From positions 248,001 through 312,000 of the forward strand of contig NZ_FOOF01000003.1 of the NCBI RefSeq assembly GCF_900113115.1: a stretch of 64,000 bases of DNA, read 5' to 3'. How positions within the stretch are numbered: the first letter of the stretch is position 1; each line of letters begins with the position of its first letter. A program made the position numbers and the translations under genes. The stretch comes from Duganella sp. CF458 (lineage in GTDB: Bacteria; Pseudomonadota; Gammaproteobacteria; Burkholderiales; Burkholderiaceae_D). The notes beneath the pieces are model-generated. The model was given only the letters and a program-made list of their open reading frames with translations, did no database searches and was not told where the DNA came from. Below, piece by piece: positions 36,239 through 43,951 of the stretch.

Positions 36239-37319
36239 AGCAAACCGCGTAGACCGGCGGCAGCGTGGTGGAAATGGTTTGCCAATGTTCGCCGCCATTG
36301 GTCGACAACCAGGCGCCGCCCGTGGTCGATGCCATCAGCAAGGTCTTGCCGTCGTCGGCCACCGCCAATCCGTGGCGGTACACCAGGTCATAGCAATGTT
36401 CCTGCGGCAGGCCACCGCGCAAGGTATGGAAACTGGCGCCGCCATCGGCGGTACGGTTGACGGCCAGCGCCGCCTCCACCGGCACCCGCTGCTGGTCGGC
36501 CACCGCCGGCGCGAACCAGGCGGTCTTGCCGTCGCGCGGATGCACCGCCACTGCGAAGCCAAAACTCGACAGCGGTGCGGTAACCTCTTCCCAGCTTTCG
36601 CCATTATTGCGCGACTGCCAGATGCCGTTATGGTGCTGGCACCACAGCGCGTCCGGCTCGGCCGCGCAACGCACGATGCGGTGCGGGTCCTGCACCGCCC
36701 CGTCATCCTGCATTTCGGGCGGCATATAGCGCGCCGCCATGCCCTTGGTGCGCAGCTGCCAGCTCGCGCCGCCATCGCGCGTCAGCCAGGCGCCGCCGCA
36801 TGACACGCCGACCAGCAGCGCATTGCTGTCGCGCGGGTCGACGCAGATGCTGTGGATGCCCGGCACGTCGTAGCCGCCGCCGAACCACTGCGCGCGCTCG
36901 GGAACGTTCCACAGCGATTCCACCAATTGCCAGCTCGCGCCGCGGTCGTTGGAGCGGAACAGGCCACCCGGCAAGGTACCGGCCCACAGCACGCCGGGCT
37001 GGTCCGGGCCGCCCGCTTCCAGCGACCAGATTTGCTTGAGGGTCCAGTCCACCTTGTCGGTGCTGTCCTGCGGCTTGGATGGATAGGCCGGCACCGCGAC
37101 TTCCGTCCACGCCGCGCTGCCGGCATCGCGCCGGTGCAGCTTGGCGCCGAAGTGCCCCAGGTTCAGGCATGCATATACGGCGCCATCGCGCGCGTCGTGC
37201 AGCACCATCGAAACCGGATCGCCGAAGAAGGATTTATCCTCTTCCAGTTTCCACTCGCCGTTGCGGTAAGCCAGTTCGAACAAGCCTTTGCGGCTTGCAA
37301 GGAAAGCGCGGTCTGCCAT
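36231..37319 (-). CDS. BNR/Asp-box repeat protein (sialidase-like beta-propeller)
   Basis: A 362-residue protein built from Asp-box repeats: SNDRGASW, TRDGGASW, SRNNGESW, TADGGASF and STNGGEHW. This is the beta-propeller of sialidase-like and exo-alpha-sialidase-annotated proteins, but the sialidase catalytic Arg triad and RIP motif are not evident, so enzymatic activity is doubtful. There is no signal peptide. The ATG at 37319 has GGAGGATGAC upstream and is 1 base after the stop of the ThiS-like gene, showing coupling. The pair recurs in other bacteria to my knowledge, without a known role. Confidence 0.85.
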   Translation of the reverse strand: MADRAFLASRKGLFELAYRNGEWKLEEDKSFFGDPVSMVLHDARDGAVYACLNLGHFGAKLHRRDAGSAAWTEVAVPAYPSKPQDSTDKVDWTLKQIWSLEAGGPDQPGVLWAGTLPGGLFRSNDRGASWQLVESLWNVPERAQWFGGGYDVPGIHSICVDPRDSNALLVGVSCGGAWLTRDGGASWQLRTKGMAARYMPPEMQDDGAVQDPHRIVRCAAEPDALWCQHHNGIWQSRNNGESWEEVTAPLSSFGFAVAVHPRDGKTAWFAPAVADQQRVPVEAALAVNRTADGGASFHTLRGGLPQEHCYDLVYRHGLAVADDGKTLLMASTTGGAWLSTNGGEHWQTISTTLPPVYAVCFN

Positions 37320-37320
37320 G

Positions 37321-37578
37321 TCATCCTCCGGATAAGGCTTGCAGCACGTAGATCTTGGAATCATTGCCCAATGGCGCGTCGAGTTCACTGCGCTTGCCGT
37401 CGATGAATACCGCGACGTTGGCCCGCAGGCGGCCTTGCTCGTCCAGGACGTAGGGCCCCAGGCGCGGATTGTCGGCAAAGGCCCCCTCCAGCGCGGCGCG
37501 CAAGGTGGCCGCCCGGGTCTCCAACGTCGGAACCGGCAGGAAGCGCGCCAACTGCTGGGTGAAGATGATCTGGGCCAT
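37321..37578 (-). CDS. MoaD/ThiS-type ubiquitin-like protein
   Basis: An 85-residue protein with a beta-grasp pattern and a C-terminal Gly-Gly (LQALSGG), the feature that is adenylated in sulfur carrier proteins and ligated in ubiquitin-like conjugation. Classical MoaD and ThiS genes sit with moaE or thiG; here the sole partner is the BNR-repeat protein. The Gly-Gly end is intact. No adenylating (MoeB/ThiF) or JAMM protease gene is in the window, so activation would depend on an enzyme elsewhere. Confidence 0.82.
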   Translation of the reverse strand: MAQIIFTQQLARFLPVPTLETRAATLRAALEGAFADNPRLGPYVLDEQGRLRANVAVFIDGKRSELDAPLGNDSKIYVLQALSGG

Positions 37579-37640
37579 GGGAAAGCTATTCTAGCGCGCT
37601 TTGGCCTACAATCATCCCGTGTGCATAACCGGAGCCACAC

Positions 37641-37958
37641 ATGCGTCTCACCCCGCGGGAACTTGAGTTGTTGATGCACGAAGTGGAGCAGGAAGACCCG
37701 ATCGATTTTGCCGACCTGCCTTTCAACGAACAGGAATTGCGCGAACTGGTCGCCAACCATCTGTGCGAAATGGCCGACGCCATGGCCAGCTTCAGCGAGG
37801 AAGACCGCCGCCTGACCTTGCTGGCGGTGGCGGCCAAGCTGGTGCTGGAAAACCTGGTGTTGCACGTGCAGCTGCTCAGGCGTCACGGCTTGCCGCTCAA
37901 CGAACAGACTGCCGCCCTGCTGTCGCGCCTGCGCAAGGGCGACAGCGACGGCGCTTAA
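37641..37958 (+). CDS. Conserved-looking hypothetical protein, 105 residues
   Basis: A 105-residue acidic, mainly helical protein (MRLTPRELELLMHEVEQED start) with a good ATG preceded by GGAG-like bases at about 37631. It is divergent from the MoaD-like gene and convergent with the deacetylase, overlapping it by 4 bases. I do not recognise a domain. The first dozen residues resemble urease gamma but the rest does not. Confidence 0.68.
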   Translation: MRLTPRELELLMHEVEQEDPIDFADLPFNEQELRELVANHLCEMADAMASFSEEDRRLTLLAVAAKLVLENLVLHVQLLRRHGLPLNEQTAALLSRLRKGDSDGA

Positions 37959-38926
37959 ACGCGCTCCGCCGGCTGCAGCATATTGCGCGCCAGGCGCAGA
38001 CCGAACTTGCCGATGCCCTGGTCCCAGGGGGTGAAGCGCGGCAGCTGATACCAGTCCGTTGCGCCGCGGCTGGCGCCCCACGCCGTGGAGACCGCGGCGT
38101 CGAAGCCCATCTCGCGCACCATGGCAACGTGCTCCGGCAGGTAGTCCTGGCCCGGCTTGCCGTTCGGGTAGGCAAACATGCGCACCGGCGCGTCGAGCGC
38201 CGCTTCCAGCGTGGCCCTGCCCTGCGCGATTTCCTGGCGTGCTTCCGCGGCCGGCAAGCGCGCCAGGATAGGGTGGTTGACCGTGTGCCCGCCGATGCCC
38301 ATGCCGGCCGCGTGCAGGGTGCGCAACTGGGTGCTGCTCATCATCAGGTCGCGCGGCAATTCGGCGCCGGACAAGCTGGCCACCTTGCCGACTTGTTCCA
38401 GGCGCTGCACCATCGGCAAGTATTTGAGCTGGCCGATCAGGGCGCCGATGGTGTGGCGGCGGGCTTCCCAGCTTGCCAGGCTGTGGCGCCCGAGGCCGAG
38501 TGCCGTCGCATCGAACACCTCGCCCGGCGCGCGGCGCACCGACTCAATCACGCTATCGTTCCACATGCGGCCGCCATCCAGGAAGCCGGTGGCAATGAAA
38601 AAGCTCGCATGCAAGCCATGCTTTTGCAGCAACGGCAGGGCTACCTCGGCATTGTCGGCATAGCCGTCGTCGAAGGTGATGCAGGCGCTGCGCGCCGGCA
38701 GCCTGCCCTCGGCAGCCAGCCGCACGGCATCGAGCAGGGGCAACACATTGAAGCGCGACTTGAGCCAGCCAAGCTGGCGGTCGAACTGTTCGCGGTGCAC
38801 CTCGCCCGGAAACAGCGGGTCTTGCGCCGGCAGGACGCGATGGTAGATCAGGATGGCCGGCGCCCGCCGGCCGCCGCCGGACAGCAGTGACAGTGCACCG
38901 CGCTCCAGTTGCCGCTTAAGCCACAC
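37955..38926 (-). CDS. Polysaccharide deacetylase of the XrtA locus
   Basis: A 323-residue NodB-family deacetylase starting with GTG (38926), overlapping the O-ligase gene by 11 bases. The NodB core has ITFDDGYADN with the metal Asp pair and GGHTVNHP (metal His pair). The N-terminal MWLKRQLERGALSLLSGG segment suggests attachment to the membrane or absence of a classical signal peptide. It is the last gene of the XrtA operon, and would deacetylate or trim the exopolysaccharide. A second deacetylase lies at 51008. Confidence 0.92.
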   Translation of the reverse strand: MWLKRQLERGALSLLSGGGRRAPAILIYHRVLPAQDPLFPGEVHREQFDRQLGWLKSRFNVLPLLDAVRLAAEGRLPARSACITFDDGYADNAEVALPLLQKHGLHASFFIATGFLDGGRMWNDSVIESVRRAPGEVFDATALGLGRHSLASWEARRHTIGALIGQLKYLPMVQRLEQVGKVASLSGAELPRDLMMSSTQLRTLHAAGMGIGGHTVNHPILARLPAAEARQEIAQGRATLEAALDAPVRMFAYPNGKPGQDYLPEHVAMVREMGFDAAVSTAWGASRGATDWYQLPRFTPWDQGIGKFGLRLARNMLQPAERV

Positions 38927-40208
38927 CTTGCGCCTCCGTTTGCTGCGCGGCGCGCGGTGGCGCCGCTGGTTGATTCAAGGCCTGTTGCACCAGCAGGCGG
39001 GTCGCGACCATCAGCACCATGATGTAGTAAGGCACGTCGAAATAGGCCAGGCTGAGGAAGGCGCCACCGACCATGAAGCCGATCAGGCTGACCTGCAGCA
39101 TACGCACCAGCTTGCTTGCCCATTCCAGTTCAGGCACCTTGCCGGCGTGCCGGATCACCCAGGTTCCGTTGCGCCACACCACCAGGTACATCAGCAGGAA
39201 CAACGCCAGGCCGACATAGCCGTGTTCACCCAGGACCTGGAAGTAGATGCTGTGGGCGGCGTGGATATCGTCCGGATTGGGCGCATACAGCTGGAACACG
39301 TACTTGTTGTAGATCTGGAAGCCGCCGCCAAACAGCGGATGGTCGTTGGCCAGGTTGATCGCCATTTTCCAGGCATTGATGCGGCCCATCGCCGAGCTGT
39401 CCTGCTCATAGGTGTTGATGGTATCGATCCGGCTATGCCATTGCTCCGGCATGAAGACCAGCGCCAGCGGCGCCAGCACCACCATCAGCGCACCCAGCTT
39501 CAATTTGTCCTGGCTCTTCAGCCAAAGGAAGCCCAGCATGGCGGCCAATGCCACTGCCGCGCCGCGCGAGTAGGACCCCAGGGCAGCCAGCACGCATAGT
39601 CCCGCTGCCGCCCACATTGCGCGCTTGCCCCATTTGTTGGCGATCAAGCCTGTCAGGAACAGCATCAGCGGCACCACCATGATCAGGGCCAGCGCGATCT
39701 CGTTATTCCCTTCGATGAAGGTGCCGGTCGGTCCCCATACGCGGTACGCGCCGGCGCTGCGGATGGTGAACAGGCCGCCTTTTACGCCATAGAAGCCGAG
39801 CGAGATCACAATCGCCCACACCACCATTTCGATGTCCTTGCGGGTGCGCACCAGCATGGCCACGACCAGGGTCATCACCATGATTTTTGCTACCTTGTTC
39901 AGCAGCGGGAACGGGCTTTCAGGACCGATGGCAAACAAGGCCGTCAGGCACATCCAGCCGGTAAACGCCGCCAGGATCCAGGTCAGGCCGGTATTCGGGA
40001 ACTTGACATCCTTTGACTTGGCCATCATCGCCAGCAAGGTGGTCCCCGCGATGATCGCCGCGAACGGCATGCTTTGCGCCCATCCCCAGCTCTGGGTATG
40101 CGGGTTCATCACGCTGATCCAGATCCACAGCACGGCACCGTAGAACGGGCGCTTGAAGATGAAGGGCAGCGAACCGAAAACGATCAGGGTAATGATTATG
40201 TCGCGCAT
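38916..40208 (-). CDS. Exosortase A-associated O-glycosylation ligase
   Basis: A 430-residue membrane protein with about 10-12 helices and the Wzy/WaaL O-antigen ligase core (RGAAVALAAMLGFLW, GGGFQIYNKYVF, HAAHSIYFQVLGEHGYVGLALF). The PEP_O_lig_1 subgroup is found in exosortase loci and is thought to polymerise or transfer glycan to protein. It overlaps the downstream deacetylase by 11 bases and follows the PaaK-like ligase by 13 bases. No clear anomaly. Confidence 0.94.
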   Translation of the reverse strand: MRDIIITLIVFGSLPFIFKRPFYGAVLWIWISVMNPHTQSWGWAQSMPFAAIIAGTTLLAMMAKSKDVKFPNTGLTWILAAFTGWMCLTALFAIGPESPFPLLNKVAKIMVMTLVVAMLVRTRKDIEMVVWAIVISLGFYGVKGGLFTIRSAGAYRVWGPTGTFIEGNNEIALALIMVVPLMLFLTGLIANKWGKRAMWAAAGLCVLAALGSYSRGAAVALAAMLGFLWLKSQDKLKLGALMVVLAPLALVFMPEQWHSRIDTINTYEQDSSAMGRINAWKMAINLANDHPLFGGGFQIYNKYVFQLYAPNPDDIHAAHSIYFQVLGEHGYVGLALFLLMYLVVWRNGTWVIRHAGKVPELEWASKLVRMLQVSLIGFMVGGAFLSLAYFDVPYYIMVLMVATRLLVQQALNQPAAPPRAAQQTEAQGVA

Positions 40209-40221
40209 GGCGCCTCCCGGC

Positions 40222-41592
40222 TTACTTCGTCAATGCGTTCCATGGAGTCTCCAGCTTGGTCACGCAATAGCGGTACTTGCCGCTCTTTTCCGGCAGGATT
40301 TCCGGCACCAGTTCCACCTCGATCTTCACCTGCGTTCCCATGCGCGCATGGAAGCCGGCCTCGACGGCCAGCCGCGCCTTGTCGTCGAAAACGCCGTCGT
40401 ACACGATCTGCACGCGCGTCCAGTCCAGGGTTTCCTGGATCACCTTGAAGGCGCGCACCGCGGGCAGGTCGCGCATTATATAGGCCAGCGCGGCGCTATG
40501 GATCAGGGTGCCGTCCTGGTTGATCAGGAAGTCGGTGGTGCGGCCGTGGATCTCCTTCAGCACCGGCAAGGTGCGGCCGCAGCTGCACGGCGCGGTGTCC
40601 AGCGCGCCGACGTCGCCGGTGCGATAGCGGATGAAGGGGAAGTCGCCGGACTGCAAATGGGTCACCACGATCTCGCCCGACTCGCCGGGCGGCAGCTGCC
40701 GGCCTTCCGGGTCCAGCACTTCGATCACGATGTCTTCGCTCGTGATGTGCAGCTTGCCGGCCGGGCATTGGTGGGCGATGAAGCCGGAATCGCGGCCGCC
40801 GTAGCCATTCGCCACCGGGCAGCCGAACACGCGCTCGATCTGTTCGCGCTGCGACTGGTACAGGCATTCGGACGTGACAAAGGCGACGCGGATGCCCAGC
40901 TGGTCGAGGCGGATTCCCTTGTCTTCGGCATGCGCGGCGATGCGCGCCAGCACGGTCGGGTAGCCGAACAGCATCTTCGGCTTGCGCTGGCGGATGCGTT
41001 CCACGTGGCCATCCAGTCCGGCTTCGGTGGTGGCGAAGGCCGACATCAATTCGGTGCGCATCAGGGTGTCGCGCACCATGCGCACGCGGTCCTGCGCGCT
41101 CAACTCGATCGGCGAACCCCAGATCACGATTTCGCGGTCGCCGATATCGACGTTCCACCAGCGCGTGGCGCGCCATTTGGCGGCCACGTCATGGCTCACG
41201 CGGTGGCGGCCGACAAAGAAGGTGAGCGGCGCGCCGGTCGAGCCGCCGGTGTTGTAGCGCACCAGGTTCTGTGCATCGTCGGCTTTCAGCGTTTCGATGT
41301 TCGCACGGATGGCCGCCTTGTCCAGCAATGGCAGGCGCACCAGGTCGGGCACGCCCTTGAAGTCGCGCGCGGCGTCGAAGCCGATGCGGGCAAAAGCGTC
41401 GCGGTAATACGGTACGTGGCGCTGCGCGCGCAGCAACAGGGCGCGCAGGCGTTCGATTTGCAGTTCCTGCAGCCTGGCCGCCGGCCAGTACTGGGTCTGT
41501 TCCATATGGCGGCGCACGGCCACGCTGCTGTGCTTCTTGAGCTTTTCATGCAGCGGGAACAGGATGCCGGAAACCAGGGCGGTATAGATCAT
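40222..41592 (-). CDS. PaaK-like adenylate-forming (phenylacetate-CoA ligase family) protein
   Basis: A 456-residue adenylate-forming enzyme. YNTGGSTGAPL is the phosphate-binding loop, YRTGDVG the hinge region, and CSCGRTL a Cys pair typical of the family. In XrtA loci such proteins accompany glycan genes and probably activate an acyl or amino-acid group for transfer to the polysaccharide; the substrate is unknown. The ATG at 41592 overlaps the preceding glycosyltransferase stop by the ATGA pattern. Confidence 0.88.
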   Translation of the reverse strand: MIYTALVSGILFPLHEKLKKHSSVAVRRHMEQTQYWPAARLQELQIERLRALLLRAQRHVPYYRDAFARIGFDAARDFKGVPDLVRLPLLDKAAIRANIETLKADDAQNLVRYNTGGSTGAPLTFFVGRHRVSHDVAAKWRATRWWNVDIGDREIVIWGSPIELSAQDRVRMVRDTLMRTELMSAFATTEAGLDGHVERIRQRKPKMLFGYPTVLARIAAHAEDKGIRLDQLGIRVAFVTSECLYQSQREQIERVFGCPVANGYGGRDSGFIAHQCPAGKLHITSEDIVIEVLDPEGRQLPPGESGEIVVTHLQSGDFPFIRYRTGDVGALDTAPCSCGRTLPVLKEIHGRTTDFLINQDGTLIHSAALAYIMRDLPAVRAFKVIQETLDWTRVQIVYDGVFDDKARLAVEAGFHARMGTQVKIEVELVPEILPEKSGKYRYCVTKLETPWNALTK

Positions 41593-42734
41593 GGGCGGCG
41601 CCCTCCTTTGCTTGCCAAGGCCTGGCGGTAGACGTCCAGCAGGCGCGGCTTGACGCTGGACCAGGCGTATTGCGCCACGCTGGCGCGGCCGGCGCTGCGC
41701 AGCGCTTCCGCCAGCGCCGGATGTTCGGCCAGGCGCAGCACGGCCTGCGCCATGGCGCCCGGATCGGCCGGCGGCACCAGCAGCGCGGTCTTGCCGTCCT
41801 CCACCACATACGGTACGCCGCCGACGTTGGTGCTGACCACCAGGGCGCCGCTGGCCAGCGCTTCCAGGACGGAGTTGGGCATATTGTCGACCAGGCTGGG
41901 ATTCAGCATGATGTCGGCATTGCGGTACAGGGCCGGCATGTCGGCCGTGTCGACCCGGCCGGTAAAGTGCACGGCATGCGCCACGCCCAGGCCTTGCGCC
42001 AGATGCTCCAGCTCGGCGCGCAGCGGGCCCGAACCGGCCACCGTGAGCTGGGCTTCGGGGTGGCTCTGGCGCACGATCGCGAAGGCGCGCAGCGCGCTGG
42101 CGTTGTCGTAAATGTCCTCCAGGTTGCGTGCCACCAGCAGCCGCAGGGCGCCGCGCACGCGCGGCGCGGCATCGGCGGCAAAGCGCTCCAGGTTGACGAT
42201 ATTGGGCACGATCACGGAGTCGATGCCGTGCTGGCCGAACACATGGGCCAAAAAGCCCGACGGCACGGCCAGTGCGGCGCAGCGGCGCAGGCTGGGGCGC
42301 ATCCAGGCCGCCGACTGCTGGAGGAAGTTGGCCGCCTCGCCGCCCCGGTAATTGACCATTACCGGGGTGCCGCGCAGGTGCGCAATCCAGATCGCCGGCG
42401 CGGCGAACAGGTGCCACGACCAGCCGGAATTGGCCATCACATGGAATACCTGCACGCGGCCGGCGGCGCGCCACAGGCTGGCCAAATACGGCAGCATGCG
42501 GAACAGCGCACGCAGCCCGCGCAGCTTGCCGGCCCAGGCCGGGCGGTACGGTGCGTTGGTTTGCACGAATTCAACGGCGATGCCGGCGTCGCGCAGCAAG
42601 CCGGCAAGCTGCAAGGCCTGGTTGGCCATGCCGCCGGACGGCGGCGGCAACGGGCCGACCAGCGCAATGCGCTGCACTTCCGGCATGTCCAGCGCGTGCG
42701 GCTTGGCGGCGAATGCTTGCTGCGGCGCGTTCAT
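41589..42734 (-). CDS. Glycosyltransferase family 4 protein
   Basis: A 381-residue GT-B glycosyltransferase. The N-terminal domain has GPLPPPSGGMANQA and the C-terminal domain has LLVARNLEDIYDN and PSLVDNMPNSVLEALASG, the usual nucleotide-sugar region. It is coupled by 4-base overlaps to both neighbours. The donor and acceptor sugars cannot be inferred. Confidence 0.9.
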   Translation of the reverse strand: MNAPQQAFAAKPHALDMPEVQRIALVGPLPPPSGGMANQALQLAGLLRDAGIAVEFVQTNAPYRPAWAGKLRGLRALFRMLPYLASLWRAAGRVQVFHVMANSGWSWHLFAAPAIWIAHLRGTPVMVNYRGGEAANFLQQSAAWMRPSLRRCAALAVPSGFLAHVFGQHGIDSVIVPNIVNLERFAADAAPRVRGALRLLVARNLEDIYDNASALRAFAIVRQSHPEAQLTVAGSGPLRAELEHLAQGLGVAHAVHFTGRVDTADMPALYRNADIMLNPSLVDNMPNSVLEALASGALVVSTNVGGVPYVVEDGKTALLVPPADPGAMAQAVLRLAEHPALAEALRSAGRASVAQYAWSSVKPRLLDVYRQALASKGGRRP

Positions 42735-43951
42735 GCCAGTGCCTTCTCCGTGATGCTGCCGTATACGTTGCGGTAGCGCGCCACGCTGGCGGTCCAGTTG
42801 CGCTCTTCCTCGACGAAGCGGCGGCCCGACTGGCGCAATGCCGGCCATTTCTGCGGCGCTGCCAGCAGCGCCAGCACCTGTTTCGACAGCGCGGCGGCAT
42901 CGCCGGCGGCAAACAGCACCCCGGTGCGCCCGTCATCGATCAGTTCCTTGTGGCCGCCCACGTCGGACGCCACCATCAGGCGGCCTTGCGCCATCGCTTC
43001 CAGCGGCTTCAGGGGCGTGACCAGGTCGGTCAGGCGCATCTTGTGGCGCGGGTAGCACAGCACGTCCACCAGGTTGTAGTAGCGCTGCACTTCGCTGTGC
43101 GGCACGCGGCCGGTGAACACCACCTTGTCCTCGATGCCCAGCGCCTTGGCCTGCGCGCGCAGCGCCGCATCCTGCGGACCGCCGCCCACCAGCAGCACGC
43201 GGATCTCGGGCCGCTGCGCCAGCATGTCCGGCAGCGCGTTGAGCAGGATGTCCAGTCCCTCGTAGGCATAGAAGGAGCCGATGAAGCCCAGCACGCTCTT
43301 GCCCTCCAGCCCCAGTTGCTGCGCCAGCGCTTCGTCGCGCACCCCGCCGACGGCGAAGTCGTCGATGTCGACCGCGTTGGGAATCACTGCCACCTTCCTG
43401 GCCGGGATGCCGCGCCCGATGATTTCGCTGCGCAAGCCTTCGCAAATGGTGGTGGCGGCGTCGACGCGCTGCAAGGCCCAGGTTTCCATGGCGCGCGTCA
43501 GGCGGTAGCGCAAGCCCCATTCCTTGCTGGTGCCGTGGTCGACCGCTGCGTCTTCCCAGAAGGCGCGGATCTCGTACACCACCGGGATCCCCAGCTTGCG
43601 GCCCACGCGCAGCGCGGCCACGGCGTTCAGCGCCGGCGAGTGCGCGTGCAGTACGTCCGGTTTCACTTCCTGCGCCACTTCCAGCAGGCGCGCGGCCAGC
43701 GCGTTGATGACAGCCACCTGGTTCAACACCGGCAGCCTGGCCAGCGGCCCGCCGGCCGGCGGCGTGCGGAAGAACTCCAGGCCGTCGACCGTTTCGCGCG
43801 CCGCGCCGGAGGCGCCCTGCTTCGGGCTGGTGATGTGGAAGGTCTGCCAGCCGCGCGCACGCTGGGCCTGCAGGATGGAGCGCGTGCGGAAGGTATAGCC
43901 GCTATGCAGCGGAATCGAATGGTCCAGCACGTGCAGGATACGGATACTCAT
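42731..43951 (-). CDS. Exosortase A-associated glycosyltransferase
   Basis: A 406-residue GT-B family 4 glycosyltransferase of the exosortase-associated type, with RILHVLDHSIPLHSGYTFRT, KPDVLHAHSPALNAVAAL and FIGSFYAYEGLD, LKPLEAMAQGRLMVASDVGG as characteristic blocks. The start overlaps the amidotransferase stop and its stop overlaps the next glycosyltransferase start by 4 bases. Confidence 0.94.
   Translation of the reverse strand: MSIRILHVLDHSIPLHSGYTFRTRSILQAQRARGWQTFHITSPKQGASGAARETVDGLEFFRTPPAGGPLARLPVLNQVAVINALAARLLEVAQEVKPDVLHAHSPALNAVAALRVGRKLGIPVVYEIRAFWEDAAVDHGTSKEWGLRYRLTRAMETWALQRVDAATTICEGLRSEIIGRGIPARKVAVIPNAVDIDDFAVGGVRDEALAQQLGLEGKSVLGFIGSFYAYEGLDILLNALPDMLAQRPEIRVLLVGGGPQDAALRAQAKALGIEDKVVFTGRVPHSEVQRYYNLVDVLCYPRHKMRLTDLVTPLKPLEAMAQGRLMVASDVGGHKELIDDGRTGVLFAAGDAAALSKQVLALLAAPQKWPALRQSGRRFVEEERNWTASVARYRNVYGSITEKALA

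Noticed and set aside
36231..37319. Sialidase activity of the BNR-repeat protein
   Set aside because: Asp boxes alone define the propeller fold; the RIP motif and arginine triad of true sialidases are not seen.
37641..37700. Resemblance of the first residues (MRLTPRELELLM) to urease gamma
   Set aside because: Only the first dozen residues agree; the rest lacks the urease gamma pattern and no other urease gene is nearby.
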